Positions 1 to 6,215 of a DNA stretch of 13,757 nt are shown here, piece by piece; within the stretch, counting starts at the first letter, position 1, and every line of letters starts with the position of its first letter. A program made the translations under genes and the position numbers. This DNA comes from Nitrospira sp. (GTDB lineage Bacteria; Nitrospirota; Nitrospiria; Nitrospirales; Nitrospiraceae), in the NCBI GenBank assembly GCA_015904055.1, contig JABMDE010000043.1, positions 1-13,757 on the forward strand, read 5' to 3'. A model generated the notes under the pieces. It was not told where the DNA came from, did no database searches, and saw only the letters and a program-made list of their open reading frames with translations.

Positions 1-24
1 CTCTTACGTTGGTCAGCCGATTTT

Positions 25-33
25 TTATCCACA
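25..33 (+). promoter_or_regulatory. Perfect DnaA box (copy A)
   Basis: The 9-mer TTATCCACA is the consensus DnaA box. The equivalent position in copy B (10459-10467) has the same 9-mer within a 14-base identical stretch. Function here is unproven; it lies downstream of the 58-residue gene. Confidence 0.4.
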
Positions 34-196
34 GCCTCAACGTTTTTCTGGGGATCAGGGTCCAATAAGCAGGACTGGAGCGGTGTTCCAACTCTGTCAA
101 GAGACAAGCTCAAAAATCGTCGAAGAGGGGATGAGCGGAGAAGATCAGAAGAATCATTCGCTTGTGAAAAATCGAGATGCAGTGCGTTCGGCAGGA

Positions 197-373
197 TTAT
201 TTTTTTCGATACACGTTCAGCCCCACCTTCTCCTGACGATCTGGGATTGTGACATTTCCCTCTGTTGATGCAATGATGATCGTCTTGCCCGATGCCGACG
301 GCCCAAACTCCTTCGACAGATCAACTTTGATCGTCAACCATGTGCCCTCAACAGTCATCTCCACATTCTTCAT
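197..373 (-). CDS. Conserved 58-residue small protein (copy A)
   Basis: A small, probably cytoplasmic protein with no signal peptide or membrane segment, and no function I can name. It starts MKNVEM, has a charged beta-rich core and the string SGKTIIIASTEGNV near the middle, and ends NVYRKK. I recall similar short hypothetical proteins in various Gram-negatives, but not a characterised one. The start at 373 is chosen because AAAGGA lies eight bases upstream and the copy B gene (10632-10808) starts at the same place; the open frame extends to 436 in copy A, but those extra codons are not conserved. The paralog differs at about 14 of 177 bases yet only one residue (Asp to Asn), so the protein is under strong selection. 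It lies 73 bases downstream of the PilZ gene and may share its transcript. Confidence 0.75.
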   Translation of the reverse strand: MKNVEMTVEGTWLTIKVDLSKEFGPSASGKTIIIASTEGNVTIPDRQEKVGLNVYRKK

Positions 374-446
374 ATTCCAGTCCTTTCCCTCATACCATGG
401 CAGAATGAATGGTCGACAGACCTCCTCCTGCTCCATCTAATCTTAT

Positions 447-770
447 TCATTGGGAAGTCTCCGGCTTCGCTTGTAGTAGCAACTGATTCAATCGTTCCTG
501 CTGTGGCTGTGCTATCGACACAAAACTCACTCCGACTTGACGCCCGCGACTCCAGCGTACTGCCGCCCGCTCGATAAGAAGCGGCGCAGCCTCAGCCGGC
601 ACCTCGATACGGATCGCGACCGACATGCCGGCATACACTTGAGCGTCGCATTCAATGAGGCAGCCGGTTTTCGACAGATTCATAACCACCCCGGCCCATT
701 CCTTGCGCGGGGATCCGGTCATGATGCTCTGAAGTTTTACTGAGAAGCGCTTCTGACGACGAAGGTCCAT
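447..770 (-). CDS. PilZ domain protein
   Basis: A single-domain PilZ protein of 107 residues, expected to bind cyclic di-GMP in the cytoplasm. The two c-di-GMP signatures are visible: an RxxxR motif at residues 4-8 (RRQKR) and NLSKTG at 31-36, matching (D/N)xSxxG, followed by the usual beta strands and a GVSF turn near 80-83. There is no effector domain, so it would act by binding a partner. The start at 770 is preferred over the longer frame (to 812) because an AAGAGG ribosome binding site sits seven bases upstream and the protein then begins just before the RxxxR motif, as is usual. It lies between the 137-residue secreted protein and the 58-residue gene. The duplicate cluster lacks it, so it was either inserted in copy A or lost from copy B. 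Confidence 0.88.
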   Translation of the reverse strand: MDLRRQKRFSVKLQSIMTGSPRKEWAGVVMNLSKTGCLIECDAQVYAGMSVAIRIEVPAEAAPLLIERAAVRWSRGRQVGVSFVSIAQPQQERLNQLLLQAKPETSQ

Positions 771-898
771 AACCGAACCTCTTGAGAAAATACCGGATGC
801 CGCTCCACGCACAATCCAGTCTCTCGGCTTTCTAGGCAGACCAGAAACCGGATGGCTTGGCTATCTGGAACCCTTACCCAATCCGCAGCATGCTTGGA

Positions 899-1312
899 TT
901 AATAGCCCCGCCCTGTACTACCCCCTCGGCCCATTCGATCCAACGGCAGCGCCTCGTACCGCTTTTTTAAGTCCGGATGCCCGTTGAGAAAACCCTTCAC
1001 CGCCGTATCGTCGGCAAAGATCTCCGGACTGCGCTTGCGATAGTCCGCGACCGTCAAGTTATGCTTGGCAAGCAGCGTGGTGAGCTTCGCATTAATATCG
1101 GCTCCCATTTCCTTCATCTGTTCCGGAGAGGGCCGCTGCCCCTCGGCAAACTGCGCTCCACCCTGAAAGTAATTCATCATCATCTCGCCGATTTCAATGC
1201 GGGCTTTCACAAACGTTTCTATTTCAACCGGTTCCGCTGCCAAACCGACAACTGCGGAAAGCATGATACCCGCTACAATGGCGAGCCCGTATCTGGCCTG
1301 AGTCATCGTCAT
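899..1312 (-). CDS. Secreted helical protein, 137 aa (copy A)
   Basis: Predicted periplasmic protein of unknown role. Residues 1-26 form a signal peptide with probable cleavage after LAA. The mature part is helical and charged: FVKARIEIGEMMMNYF at about 34-49, a Pro/Glu loop, a helix with LLAKHNLTVADYRKRSPEIF at about 75-94, and a Gly/Arg-rich tail ending GRGY. The pattern of a helix, then a short 'LTVADY' helix, then a helix after it loosely recalls DUF4168, but I would not assign that family without a profile search. The start at 1312 is supported by GAGGA just upstream and matches copy B; the frame is open to 1354. A TGATATGAT extended -10 element lies about 50 bases upstream in both copies, so the gene may have its own promoter. 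The paralog (10964-11377) is about 94% identical in protein. Confidence 0.8.
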   Translation of the reverse strand: MTMTQARYGLAIVAGIMLSAVVGLAAEPVEIETFVKARIEIGEMMMNYFQGGAQFAEGQRPSPEQMKEMGADINAKLTTLLAKHNLTVADYRKRSPEIFADDTAVKGFLNGHPDLKKRYEALPLDRMGRGGSTGRGY

Positions 1313-1363
1313 AGTTTCCTCTTCTTCGTGTGAATCAAGGGAACATCCGCACAATGGAATACG

Positions 1364-1372
1364 ATCATATCA
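1364..1372 (-). promoter_or_regulatory. Candidate extended -10 promoter for the 137-aa gene (copy A)
   Basis: Read on the minus strand the sequence is TGATATGAT: a TG, one base, then TATGAT (five of six matches to TATAAT). No good -35 is present, as allowed for extended -10 promoters. Transcription would start near 1357, giving a leader of about 45 bases. The whole motif lies in a block that is almost unchanged in copy B (11429-11437) although the flanking DNA has diverged. Confidence 0.4.
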
Positions 1373-1481
1373 TCTTAAAGTCAGAAACAGATAGGCCCGG
1401 ACTGCTGATCACCGTTCATCACGAAACTGCAGAACCTTCAACCTCACCGGTCTACGCCGGCCACCGACATCAAAAGCGGCA

Positions 1482-2105
1482 TCACCGCCGATCCTCTTCG
1501 ACTGATTGCCCCTGGAGAAAGAGTGCCTGCTCCAGAGTGCGGAAGAATTGCTGATAGGGCGCGGGGTCTTCGACCGCGCGCAGATAATATTGGGCGCTGG
1601 TGCGCACCACGAGTTGCGCAGCGTTCCGCTTACGGACGGTGGCGGTAAACCGCACAAGATTGTTTCGATGGTAAAAGGGACCCCACGTTTGGTACTGACG
1701 GTTGAGTACGAGCAACGCATCTGGCTGGTAGAACACATAGCTTAGATCCAGACCGTAGATCTGCTCGTTCTCGACAAATTTCTTTGCTGACACGACACCC
1801 AGTTCTTCATCCAGCACCTCTAACTTGAAATCCAGGTCTTGTAAGGTGGAGACGATTGCTGCGAGCATCCGCATCCGGTCCGTAGTGTCAAACGCGCGCG
1901 ATTGGGCAGCGCGGATCTTGACCTGGCTTTCTTCAGAGAGCCAGATTTGCTCATGCGAATCCCATTGGTTGTCGTGCCGCAATTCGTACGGCATCGGGCA
2001 ACCTTGCAACAACAGACAGAGCACGCCGCCGAGCATGAGGCTCAGCCTCTGTATCCCTGCAGTCAGCCTGTCGTATCCTGCTCGGCCGGTCACAGCTGAA
2101 CTCAT
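1482..2105 (-). CDS. Lipoprotein, paralog 1 of 3 (copy A)
   Basis: A predicted lipoprotein of 207 residues. The hydrophobic stretch at about 21-35 ends in the lipobox LLQGC, with lipidated Cys36; a Pro follows at +2, so outer membrane sorting is expected. The mature protein has the shared core of this cluster: QSRAFDTTDR at 68-77, LQDLDF at 88-93 and ELGVVSAKK at 101-109, and it ends with DPAPYQQFFRTLEQALFLQ at 180-198. The two downstream-of-SmpA neighbours carry the same two blocks, so the three genes are tandem paralogs. Function is unknown. The ATG at 2105 lies five bases after the stop of the preceding gene, with AGG directly upstream. Its counterpart at 11558-12154 matches well at the C-terminus but poorly at the N-terminus and around residues 110-140. 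Confidence 0.85.
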   Translation of the reverse strand: MSSAVTGRAGYDRLTAGIQRLSLMLGGVLCLLLQGCPMPYELRHDNQWDSHEQIWLSEESQVKIRAAQSRAFDTTDRMRMLAAIVSTLQDLDFKLEVLDEELGVVSAKKFVENEQIYGLDLSYVFYQPDALLVLNRQYQTWGPFYHRNNLVRFTATVRKRNAAQLVVRTSAQYYLRAVEDPAPYQQFFRTLEQALFLQGQSVEEDRR

Positions 2106-2110
2106 CCTGG

Positions 2111-2545
2111 TTAGTGTTTGACTGCAAACAGCGAGCGTTCCAGTGTGGCGAAGAAATTCTGATAGACCTTGGGATCTTCGATAGGCTTGTTGTTGTAAAT
2201 GGCATTGGCGCGAATCATCATTTTTCCTTCGGATTCTTGGCGTACCGTGACGGTGACGCCCACGACATCATAATAATGTGGCTCGGCAAACCGTGCGGCC
2301 GTGACCAGCCCCAGGGGCTCATTCGCGCGTTCGATGATGAAACCCAAATCTTGAAGGGCCGAAATGACACCGCGCATGGCCACTTGCCGATCTTTTATGT
2401 CGAACGATCGGGTTTGCACACTACGGATCTTCATCTGCGCTTCAGTTGGCGCAAGCAGGTCCACGCTCGGCTGGGGCGCAGCACAGCCCTGCACGATGAC
2501 AAATACGGCAATCCCGACGATTCCCCCAACTCTGTATTGTTTCAT
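2111..2545 (-). CDS. Lipoprotein, paralog 2 of 3 (copy A)
   Basis: A 144-residue predicted lipoprotein. The signal peptide ends in IVQGC, with lipidated Cys21. Mature sequence: QTRSFDIKDRQ at 44-54, LQDLGF at 64-69, LGLVTAARF at 78-86, a beta-rich middle (DVVGVTVTVR), then DPKVYQNFFATLERSLF at 124-140. These blocks match its two neighbours, making it the shortest member of the tandem family. I do not recognise a characterised function. The start at 2545 has GAGG five bases upstream and matches copy B; the frame is open to 2602, but that extension overlaps the preceding gene. Spacing to both neighbours is ten bases or less, so the genes are very likely co-transcribed. The copy B version (12163-12597) is well conserved beyond the signal peptide. 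Confidence 0.87.
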   Translation of the reverse strand: MKQYRVGGIVGIAVFVIVQGCAAPQPSVDLLAPTEAQMKIRSVQTRSFDIKDRQVAMRGVISALQDLGFIIERANEPLGLVTAARFAEPHYYDVVGVTVTVRQESEGKMMIRANAIYNNKPIEDPKVYQNFFATLERSLFAVKH

Positions 2546-2555
2546 CGTGGCCTCA

Positions 2556-3152
2556 TTAGAGCGCGAATGGCTCCAGGAAAACGGCTTTGGACAATTTGGC
2601 AAAAAACGTTTGGTACATTACAGGGTCCCGCAACATTTCCATCCGTTGCTGGCCCGGTGGGATCGCCTGTTGGCCGGACGAACCATCCCCTTTCCAGACA
2701 ACCCGGTAAAACATCACCCGGACTTCCTGGCGTGTGGCTTCCGGGTTCACAGGCCTGGTGACCAGCGCGGCGGCAATTTTTTGATGCAGGTCCACGGGAA
2801 TGACGATCGGAGGCTGCTGAACCAACACCAGGGCGGTGCTTAGGAGAAAAACGAAGAAGCGGCTGATGTCTTGACCGTACTCGCGAGCACTTCGTTCTTT
2901 TGTCGCCCTCAAGAACCCCACGTCGCGCACGCTTTCTTCGACCTGAAATCCCAAATCCTGCAAGACAGCCGCCGACGCAGACAGTAACTCCGCCTCATCC
3001 TTGGTCTCGAACATACGGGTTTGCATAGCCCGGTTTGCAGCACTCTCGGGCGTCAGCTGGAAAAGTTCTTCGGGCTGTGAGTGCGTGACGCATCCAGCTA
3101 GCTGCCCCGCAAGAACCAGGCTGCCAGCGACCAGGTACAATCGCCTGAGCAC
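2556..3152 (-). CDS. Lipoprotein, paralog 3 of 3 (copy A)
   Basis: A 198-residue predicted lipoprotein, the largest of the tandem family. With the GTG start at 3152 the protein begins with a normal signal peptide ending in QLAGC (lipidated Cys21). Mature blocks: MQTRMFETKDE at 43-53, LQDLGFQVEE at 64-73, VGFLRATKERSA at 78-89, a hydrophobic stretch at about 99-118, a beta-rich part, and DPVMYQTFFAKLSKAVFLE at 177-195. The frame is open to 3377, but those 75 extra codons overlap the SmpA-like gene and have no signal-peptide character, so they are an artefact of overlapping frames. GTG lies 16 bases after the previous stop with only a weak GGGG ribosome site, so translational coupling is likely (inference). 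The copy B gene (12611-13186) lacks seven residues in the hydrophobic stretch. Confidence 0.85.
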   Translation of the reverse strand: MLRRLYLVAGSLVLAGQLAGCVTHSQPEELFQLTPESAANRAMQTRMFETKDEAELLSASAAVLQDLGFQVEESVRDVGFLRATKERSAREYGQDISRFFVFLLSTALVLVQQPPIVIPVDLHQKIAAALVTRPVNPEATRQEVRVMFYRVVWKGDGSSGQQAIPPGQQRMEMLRDPVMYQTFFAKLSKAVFLEPFAL

Positions 3153-3168
3153 AACGCTTGTACCCCAA

Positions 3169-3561
3169 TTAAAATTGCGTCGAATTGTAGGCAAAGTCGC
3201 GAACCTTCTTGTCTTCATCATACTTGATAATGATGGTGAGTGTCCGCTGCCGCTGCGAACTGGAGCTATTCCGCGAACTGGCGCCGAGAATGATGAGGCC
3301 CGCAAAGGTGGAGCTGGCTGTATCGACCCGATCGGTGGAGACCTTATCGTAGATCCAGACCTCTCGACGTTTCTCATCTGTCGTGACGATGTTCGGGCTG
3401 CCGAGCAATTCCACCACCTGAGAGGCCGGCATCCCGACTTTAACCTCTCCCTGCACCTTCCCGACTGTCAGCCGGTCTTCTTTAATTTCGGCCTTCTCGC
3501 CCGCACATCCCGCGATAGCCACCGCCAGACACACACCCAACGCCATCCATGTTCGTTTCAT
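3169..3561 (-). CDS. SmpA/OmlA (BamE-like) lipoprotein (copy A)
   Basis: A 130-residue predicted outer membrane lipoprotein with a SmpA/OmlA-type domain. The signal peptide ends in AIAGC (lipidated Cys19). The family hallmark is at about 47-75: VKVGMPASQVVELLGSPN followed by REVWIYDK, which matches the 'GM...V..LLG.P......W.Y' pattern of SmpA/OmlA proteins. In E. coli, BamE of this family supports the BAM complex that inserts outer membrane proteins; whether this one joins BAM is unknown. AGGAGG upstream of the ATG at 3561 fixes the start; the frame is open to 3582. It is the first gene of the lipoprotein run. The copy B protein (13203-13595) differs at about seven of 130 residues, mostly in the signal peptide region, so the mature domain is nearly unchanged. 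Confidence 0.88.
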   Translation of the reverse strand: MKRTWMALGVCLAVAIAGCAGEKAEIKEDRLTVGKVQGEVKVGMPASQVVELLGSPNIVTTDEKRREVWIYDKVSTDRVDTASSTFAGLIILGASSRNSSSSQRQRTLTIIIKYDEDKKVRDFAYNSTQF

Positions 3562-3614
3562 TGGAAGTTCCTCCTGAAACACGACAACTCTGTCTTCAAC
3601 CGATACCTCTCTAA

Positions 3615-3660
3615 ATTAGGATACACCCTCCTAGATTAGAAATCATCTTACGAGCCATGC
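3615..3660 (-). promoter_or_regulatory. Conserved upstream region of the SmpA-lipoprotein cluster (copy A)
   Basis: The only non-coding DNA before the first gene of the cluster that is strongly conserved in copy B (13635-13680). On the minus strand it reads GATGATTTCTAA, then CTAGG, then GGTGTATCCTAATTTA. A -10-like TATCCT (four of six) follows a TG, but no convincing -35 is seen. It is the likely promoter or operator of the operon; the precise elements are not determined. Confidence 0.3.
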
Positions 3661-3852
3661 CTCCCGTTACCATAGGAAGGGCTCACCTGGCCGGCCCCAC
3701 GATAGATACCCCCCCGGATACCTTCCCGCCTCCACCTTTAGTTTTGCTCAAGCACAACCGATAGTGATAAGGAACGCCGCTTCGGCTTAAACCGATGTCC
3801 GTAACTGTCACACCGGCAATTATGTGTACGGTCTACTCGGAAAGGCTCTAAT

Positions 3853-4699
3853 ATGACCTCAGCTCAAGAACTTGTTCGATCCTGCTCCAGCATCTTTACA
3901 CTTCCGGAAATCTACATCCGCGTCCGCAATGTCGTCGACAACGATGGACGACCTGGCGAACGCGATCAAAATTGATCCCGCCATCTCGGCGCGCCTCCTA
4001 AAAGTCGTGAACAGTCCGCTATATGGCTTCCCGAAGCAAATTGACAATATCAGCCGTGCGGTCAACATGATCGGCATGCAATCCGTCAGTGACTTAGTCG
4101 CCGCCACCATCATCGGGCGGACCTTCTCAGGAATGACGGCGGGACTCATGGACCTTCCGGCTTTTTGGAAGAAAAGTGTACTCTGTGCCTTGATGGCAGG
4201 GAAAATTGCCAAAGCCAGCGGCATCATGGAAAGCGAGCGGTTCTTTATCGAGGGACTCTTACGGGACATCGGGCACTTAGTACTCTATCAAACCGTGCCG
4301 CAACGGGCGCAGTCTGCCCTGATCGAATCCGGACATCTCGGAACGAGGCTGGCTGAAGTGGAGCAATCGAATATCGGATGCGACTTTGCCGAAGTCGGTG
4401 CGGAGTTAGTTCACTTCTGGGGTATGCCGAGTCCCATTGAGCAGGCCATTCGCCACCAGCTCCATCCACACGAAGCGGTTGAGTATCAGATCCACGCATC
4501 GATCGTTCACCTGGCCGGAGTTGTCGCCGATGACGCGCAATTGGAAACGAATCAGACTGTCAATCCACCTCCATTTGACCCGTTTGCGCTCTCGTGCACA
4601 CAGTTCAACGTAGACGAGCACCGGACCCTGCTCGACGAAGCTCAGCAGGAACTTCAGGACACGCTGGCCTTTATTTCCCCGTTGGCGGCGGCCGCATAG
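3853..4699 (+). CDS. HDOD domain protein with apparent N-terminal frameshift
   Basis: A signalling protein of the HDOD family, about 280 residues, usually a non-catalytic HD-like output domain. The main domain is in the frame ending at 4699: DDLANAIKIDP, ISARLLKVVNSPLYGFP, an ISRAVNMIG block, and GLLRDIGHL, where the usual His-Asp pair is Arg-Asp. The expected HDOD N-terminus (ELVRSCSSIFTLPEIYIRV) is instead in another frame, from ATG at 3853 with an AAAGG ribosome site eight bases upstream; that frame ends at 3975. The frames must join within about 3931-3950, needing a net +1 change. The main frame alone can start only at TTG 3872 or at an internal ATG (3929 or 3944), without a ribosome site. 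It may be a decayed gene, a sequencing error or a recoding site; decay or error is most likely. Confidence 0.8.
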
Positions 4700-4769
4700 C
4701 AGGAGACTGCACCGGCTACGGCTCCACCGGGCATAGACGCCACCCGATCGGCCTGATGAGACACGTATC

Positions 4770-6215
4770 CTATTCTTCCTCCTCATCGCTCCTGTGCGCC
4801 GATGGAATTCCATAGCGTTTGCATTTCTCCCATACCGCTTTGCGGGACAAGCCGAGGATCTTCGATGCCGCCGTTCGGCTCCCTTCAACGCGCTCCAGCA
4901 CAGACAGTATATACTCCTTCTCGAAACTCTCCCGCGCAGCAGCCAGTGAGGTCAGCGCTGTGTCTGCTTTCTTCGGCCCCCCGGTCAAGCCCTCGCTGCA
5001 AAAACCACAAGAGTCTTGTGGTGGCCCGCCCAGATACGGGCAGGATTGGAAACCGCACAGGTCGGCCGGCTGAATCACCTCCCGCTCATGCCCCAACGCC
5101 ACGGCCCGTTCGACCACGTTTTCCAGCTCTCGTACATTCCCCGGGTAGGAATAGCGCAACAGCAACTCGCGCGCAGGCGGTGAGAATCCCCGCAGCTTCT
5201 TGTTCAGCTTGCCTGAGCAGGTGTCCAGCACATGCTCGGCAATCACCAGAATATCTTCCTGCCGCTCCCGCAGCGGTGGAATGATCACCTGCACAACGTT
5301 GAGCCGGTAAAACAGGTCTTCTCGAAACCGCCCCTGCGCAACTTCCTTGCGTAGATCCTTTTGTGTCGCACAGACCAGACGAACATCTGCCTCGATCGTG
5401 TCATTTCCCCCTACCCGTTCAAACGTCCGCTCCTGCAACACCCGCAACAGTTTCACTTGAACCGCCGGAGACAATTCACCGATCTCGTCGAGGAACAACG
5501 TTCCTCGATGGGCCAACTCAAACCGCCCCCGGCGCTGACGCATCGCCCCGGTAAATGCACCCTTCTCATGGCCGAACAACTCGGCCTCCAACAGTGTTTC
5601 CGGCAAGGCGGCGCAACTCACCTTGATCAGCGGAGCATCCCGCCGGGGACTGTTCTGATGCACCGCATTGGCCACCAGTTCTTTCCCCGTTCCACTTTCG
5701 CCCAGAATCAACACCGTTGAGTCGGTCGCCGCCACCAGCTTGATCTTGTCCAGCACCGCGCGCATCCGGCTGTTGACGCCCAGAATACCGCCGAAGCTGA
5801 ACTTGTCTTCCAATACCGCCTTGAGATCCTGATTCTCCCGGCGGAGCGCAACGACCTGGCCGATCCGCTCAACGATCAGTAACAACTCATCCATCTGGAA
5901 CGGTTTCGTAAGATAATCGATCGCGCCCAACTTCATCGCGCCGACTGCCGTGTCCACGGAACCGTGCGCGGTGATCACCACCACCTCCGTCTCCGGCTCC
6001 TTGTCTTTGGCTGCCTTGAGCACCATTAACCCGTCGGCGCCGGGCAACCGCAAATCGGTGATCACAAGGTCGAATCGCTTTCCCCGGATCGCATCGATCC
6101 CCTCGGTCCCGGATGCGGCCGCATGCACGTCATACCCGATAGCCTCCAGCGCATCCACCATCGACAAGCGCATCAGCGGCTCGTCATCGACCAGAAGAAT
6201 GGTCAGCCCCTTCAT
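4770..6215 (-). CDS. Sigma54-dependent NtrC-family response regulator
   Basis: A 481-residue transcription activator that works with sigma54 RNA polymerase. Domains: receiver at 1-120 with the acid pocket at Asp10/Asp11, phospho-acceptor Asp54, Thr82 and Lys104; AAA+ at about 140-375 with Walker A GESGTGKE at 172-179, the sigma54 loop GAFTGA at 219-224 and Walker B GTLFLDE at 238-244; and a Fis-type helix-turn-helix at about 445-470 (RTAASKILGLSRKAVWEK). Between AAA+ and HTH, residues 387-406 hold four cysteines as C-x4-C-x10-C-x2-C, which is unusual for this family and may bind metal. The protein ends in an acidic tail. Its ATG overlaps the stop of the kinase gene (ATGA) with AAGGA upstream, so the two are translationally coupled. 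Target genes are not evident here. Confidence 0.95.
   Translation of the reverse strand: MKGLTILLVDDEPLMRLSMVDALEAIGYDVHAAASGTEGIDAIRGKRFDLVITDLRLPGADGLMVLKAAKDKEPETEVVVITAHGSVDTAVGAMKLGAIDYLTKPFQMDELLLIVERIGQVVALRRENQDLKAVLEDKFSFGGILGVNSRMRAVLDKIKLVAATDSTVLILGESGTGKELVANAVHQNSPRRDAPLIKVSCAALPETLLEAELFGHEKGAFTGAMRQRRGRFELAHRGTLFLDEIGELSPAVQVKLLRVLQERTFERVGGNDTIEADVRLVCATQKDLRKEVAQGRFREDLFYRLNVVQVIIPPLRERQEDILVIAEHVLDTCSGKLNKKLRGFSPPARELLLRYSYPGNVRELENVVERAVALGHEREVIQPADLCGFQSCPYLGGPPQDSCGFCSEGLTGGPKKADTALTSLAAARESFEKEYILSVLERVEGSRTAASKILGLSRKAVWEKCKRYGIPSAHRSDEEEE

Larger units (their letters stand above)
1..3720. repeat. Copy A of a large direct duplication
   Basis: This block aligns by eye, in the same orientation, with about 10435 to the window end (position 1 matches about 10435). 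It carries the same minus-strand gene order: SmpA-like lipoprotein, three related lipoproteins, secreted 137-residue protein, 58-residue protein. Copy A also has a PilZ gene that copy B lacks. Similarity includes non-coding DNA: the left 196 bases, the spacer before the 137-residue gene, and the region upstream of the SmpA-like gene up to a run of seven C at 3709-3715. Both outer ends reach the window edge, so the true unit may be larger. Third-position changes dominate in the well conserved genes, so this is an old, selected duplication rather than an assembly artefact. Confidence 0.9.

Noticed and set aside
1468..1490. Terminator-like GCGG-TGATG-CCGC followed by TTTT at the end of copy A lipoprotein paralog 1
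   Set aside because: The stem is only four bases, it overlaps the last codons, and the equivalent in copy B has neither stem nor T run.
2114..2761. Open frame of 215 codons on the plus strand opposite lipoprotein genes
   Set aside because: It is antisense to two genes with lipoboxes and paralogs, has no ribosome site, and its translation shows no domain. The equivalent frame in copy B is broken into shorter pieces.
3153..3377. N-terminal 75-codon extension of the third lipoprotein
   Set aside because: It overlaps the SmpA-like gene in another frame and hides a normal lipoprotein signal peptide that starts at GTG 3152. The same happens in copy B (13187-13423), as expected from overlapping frames.
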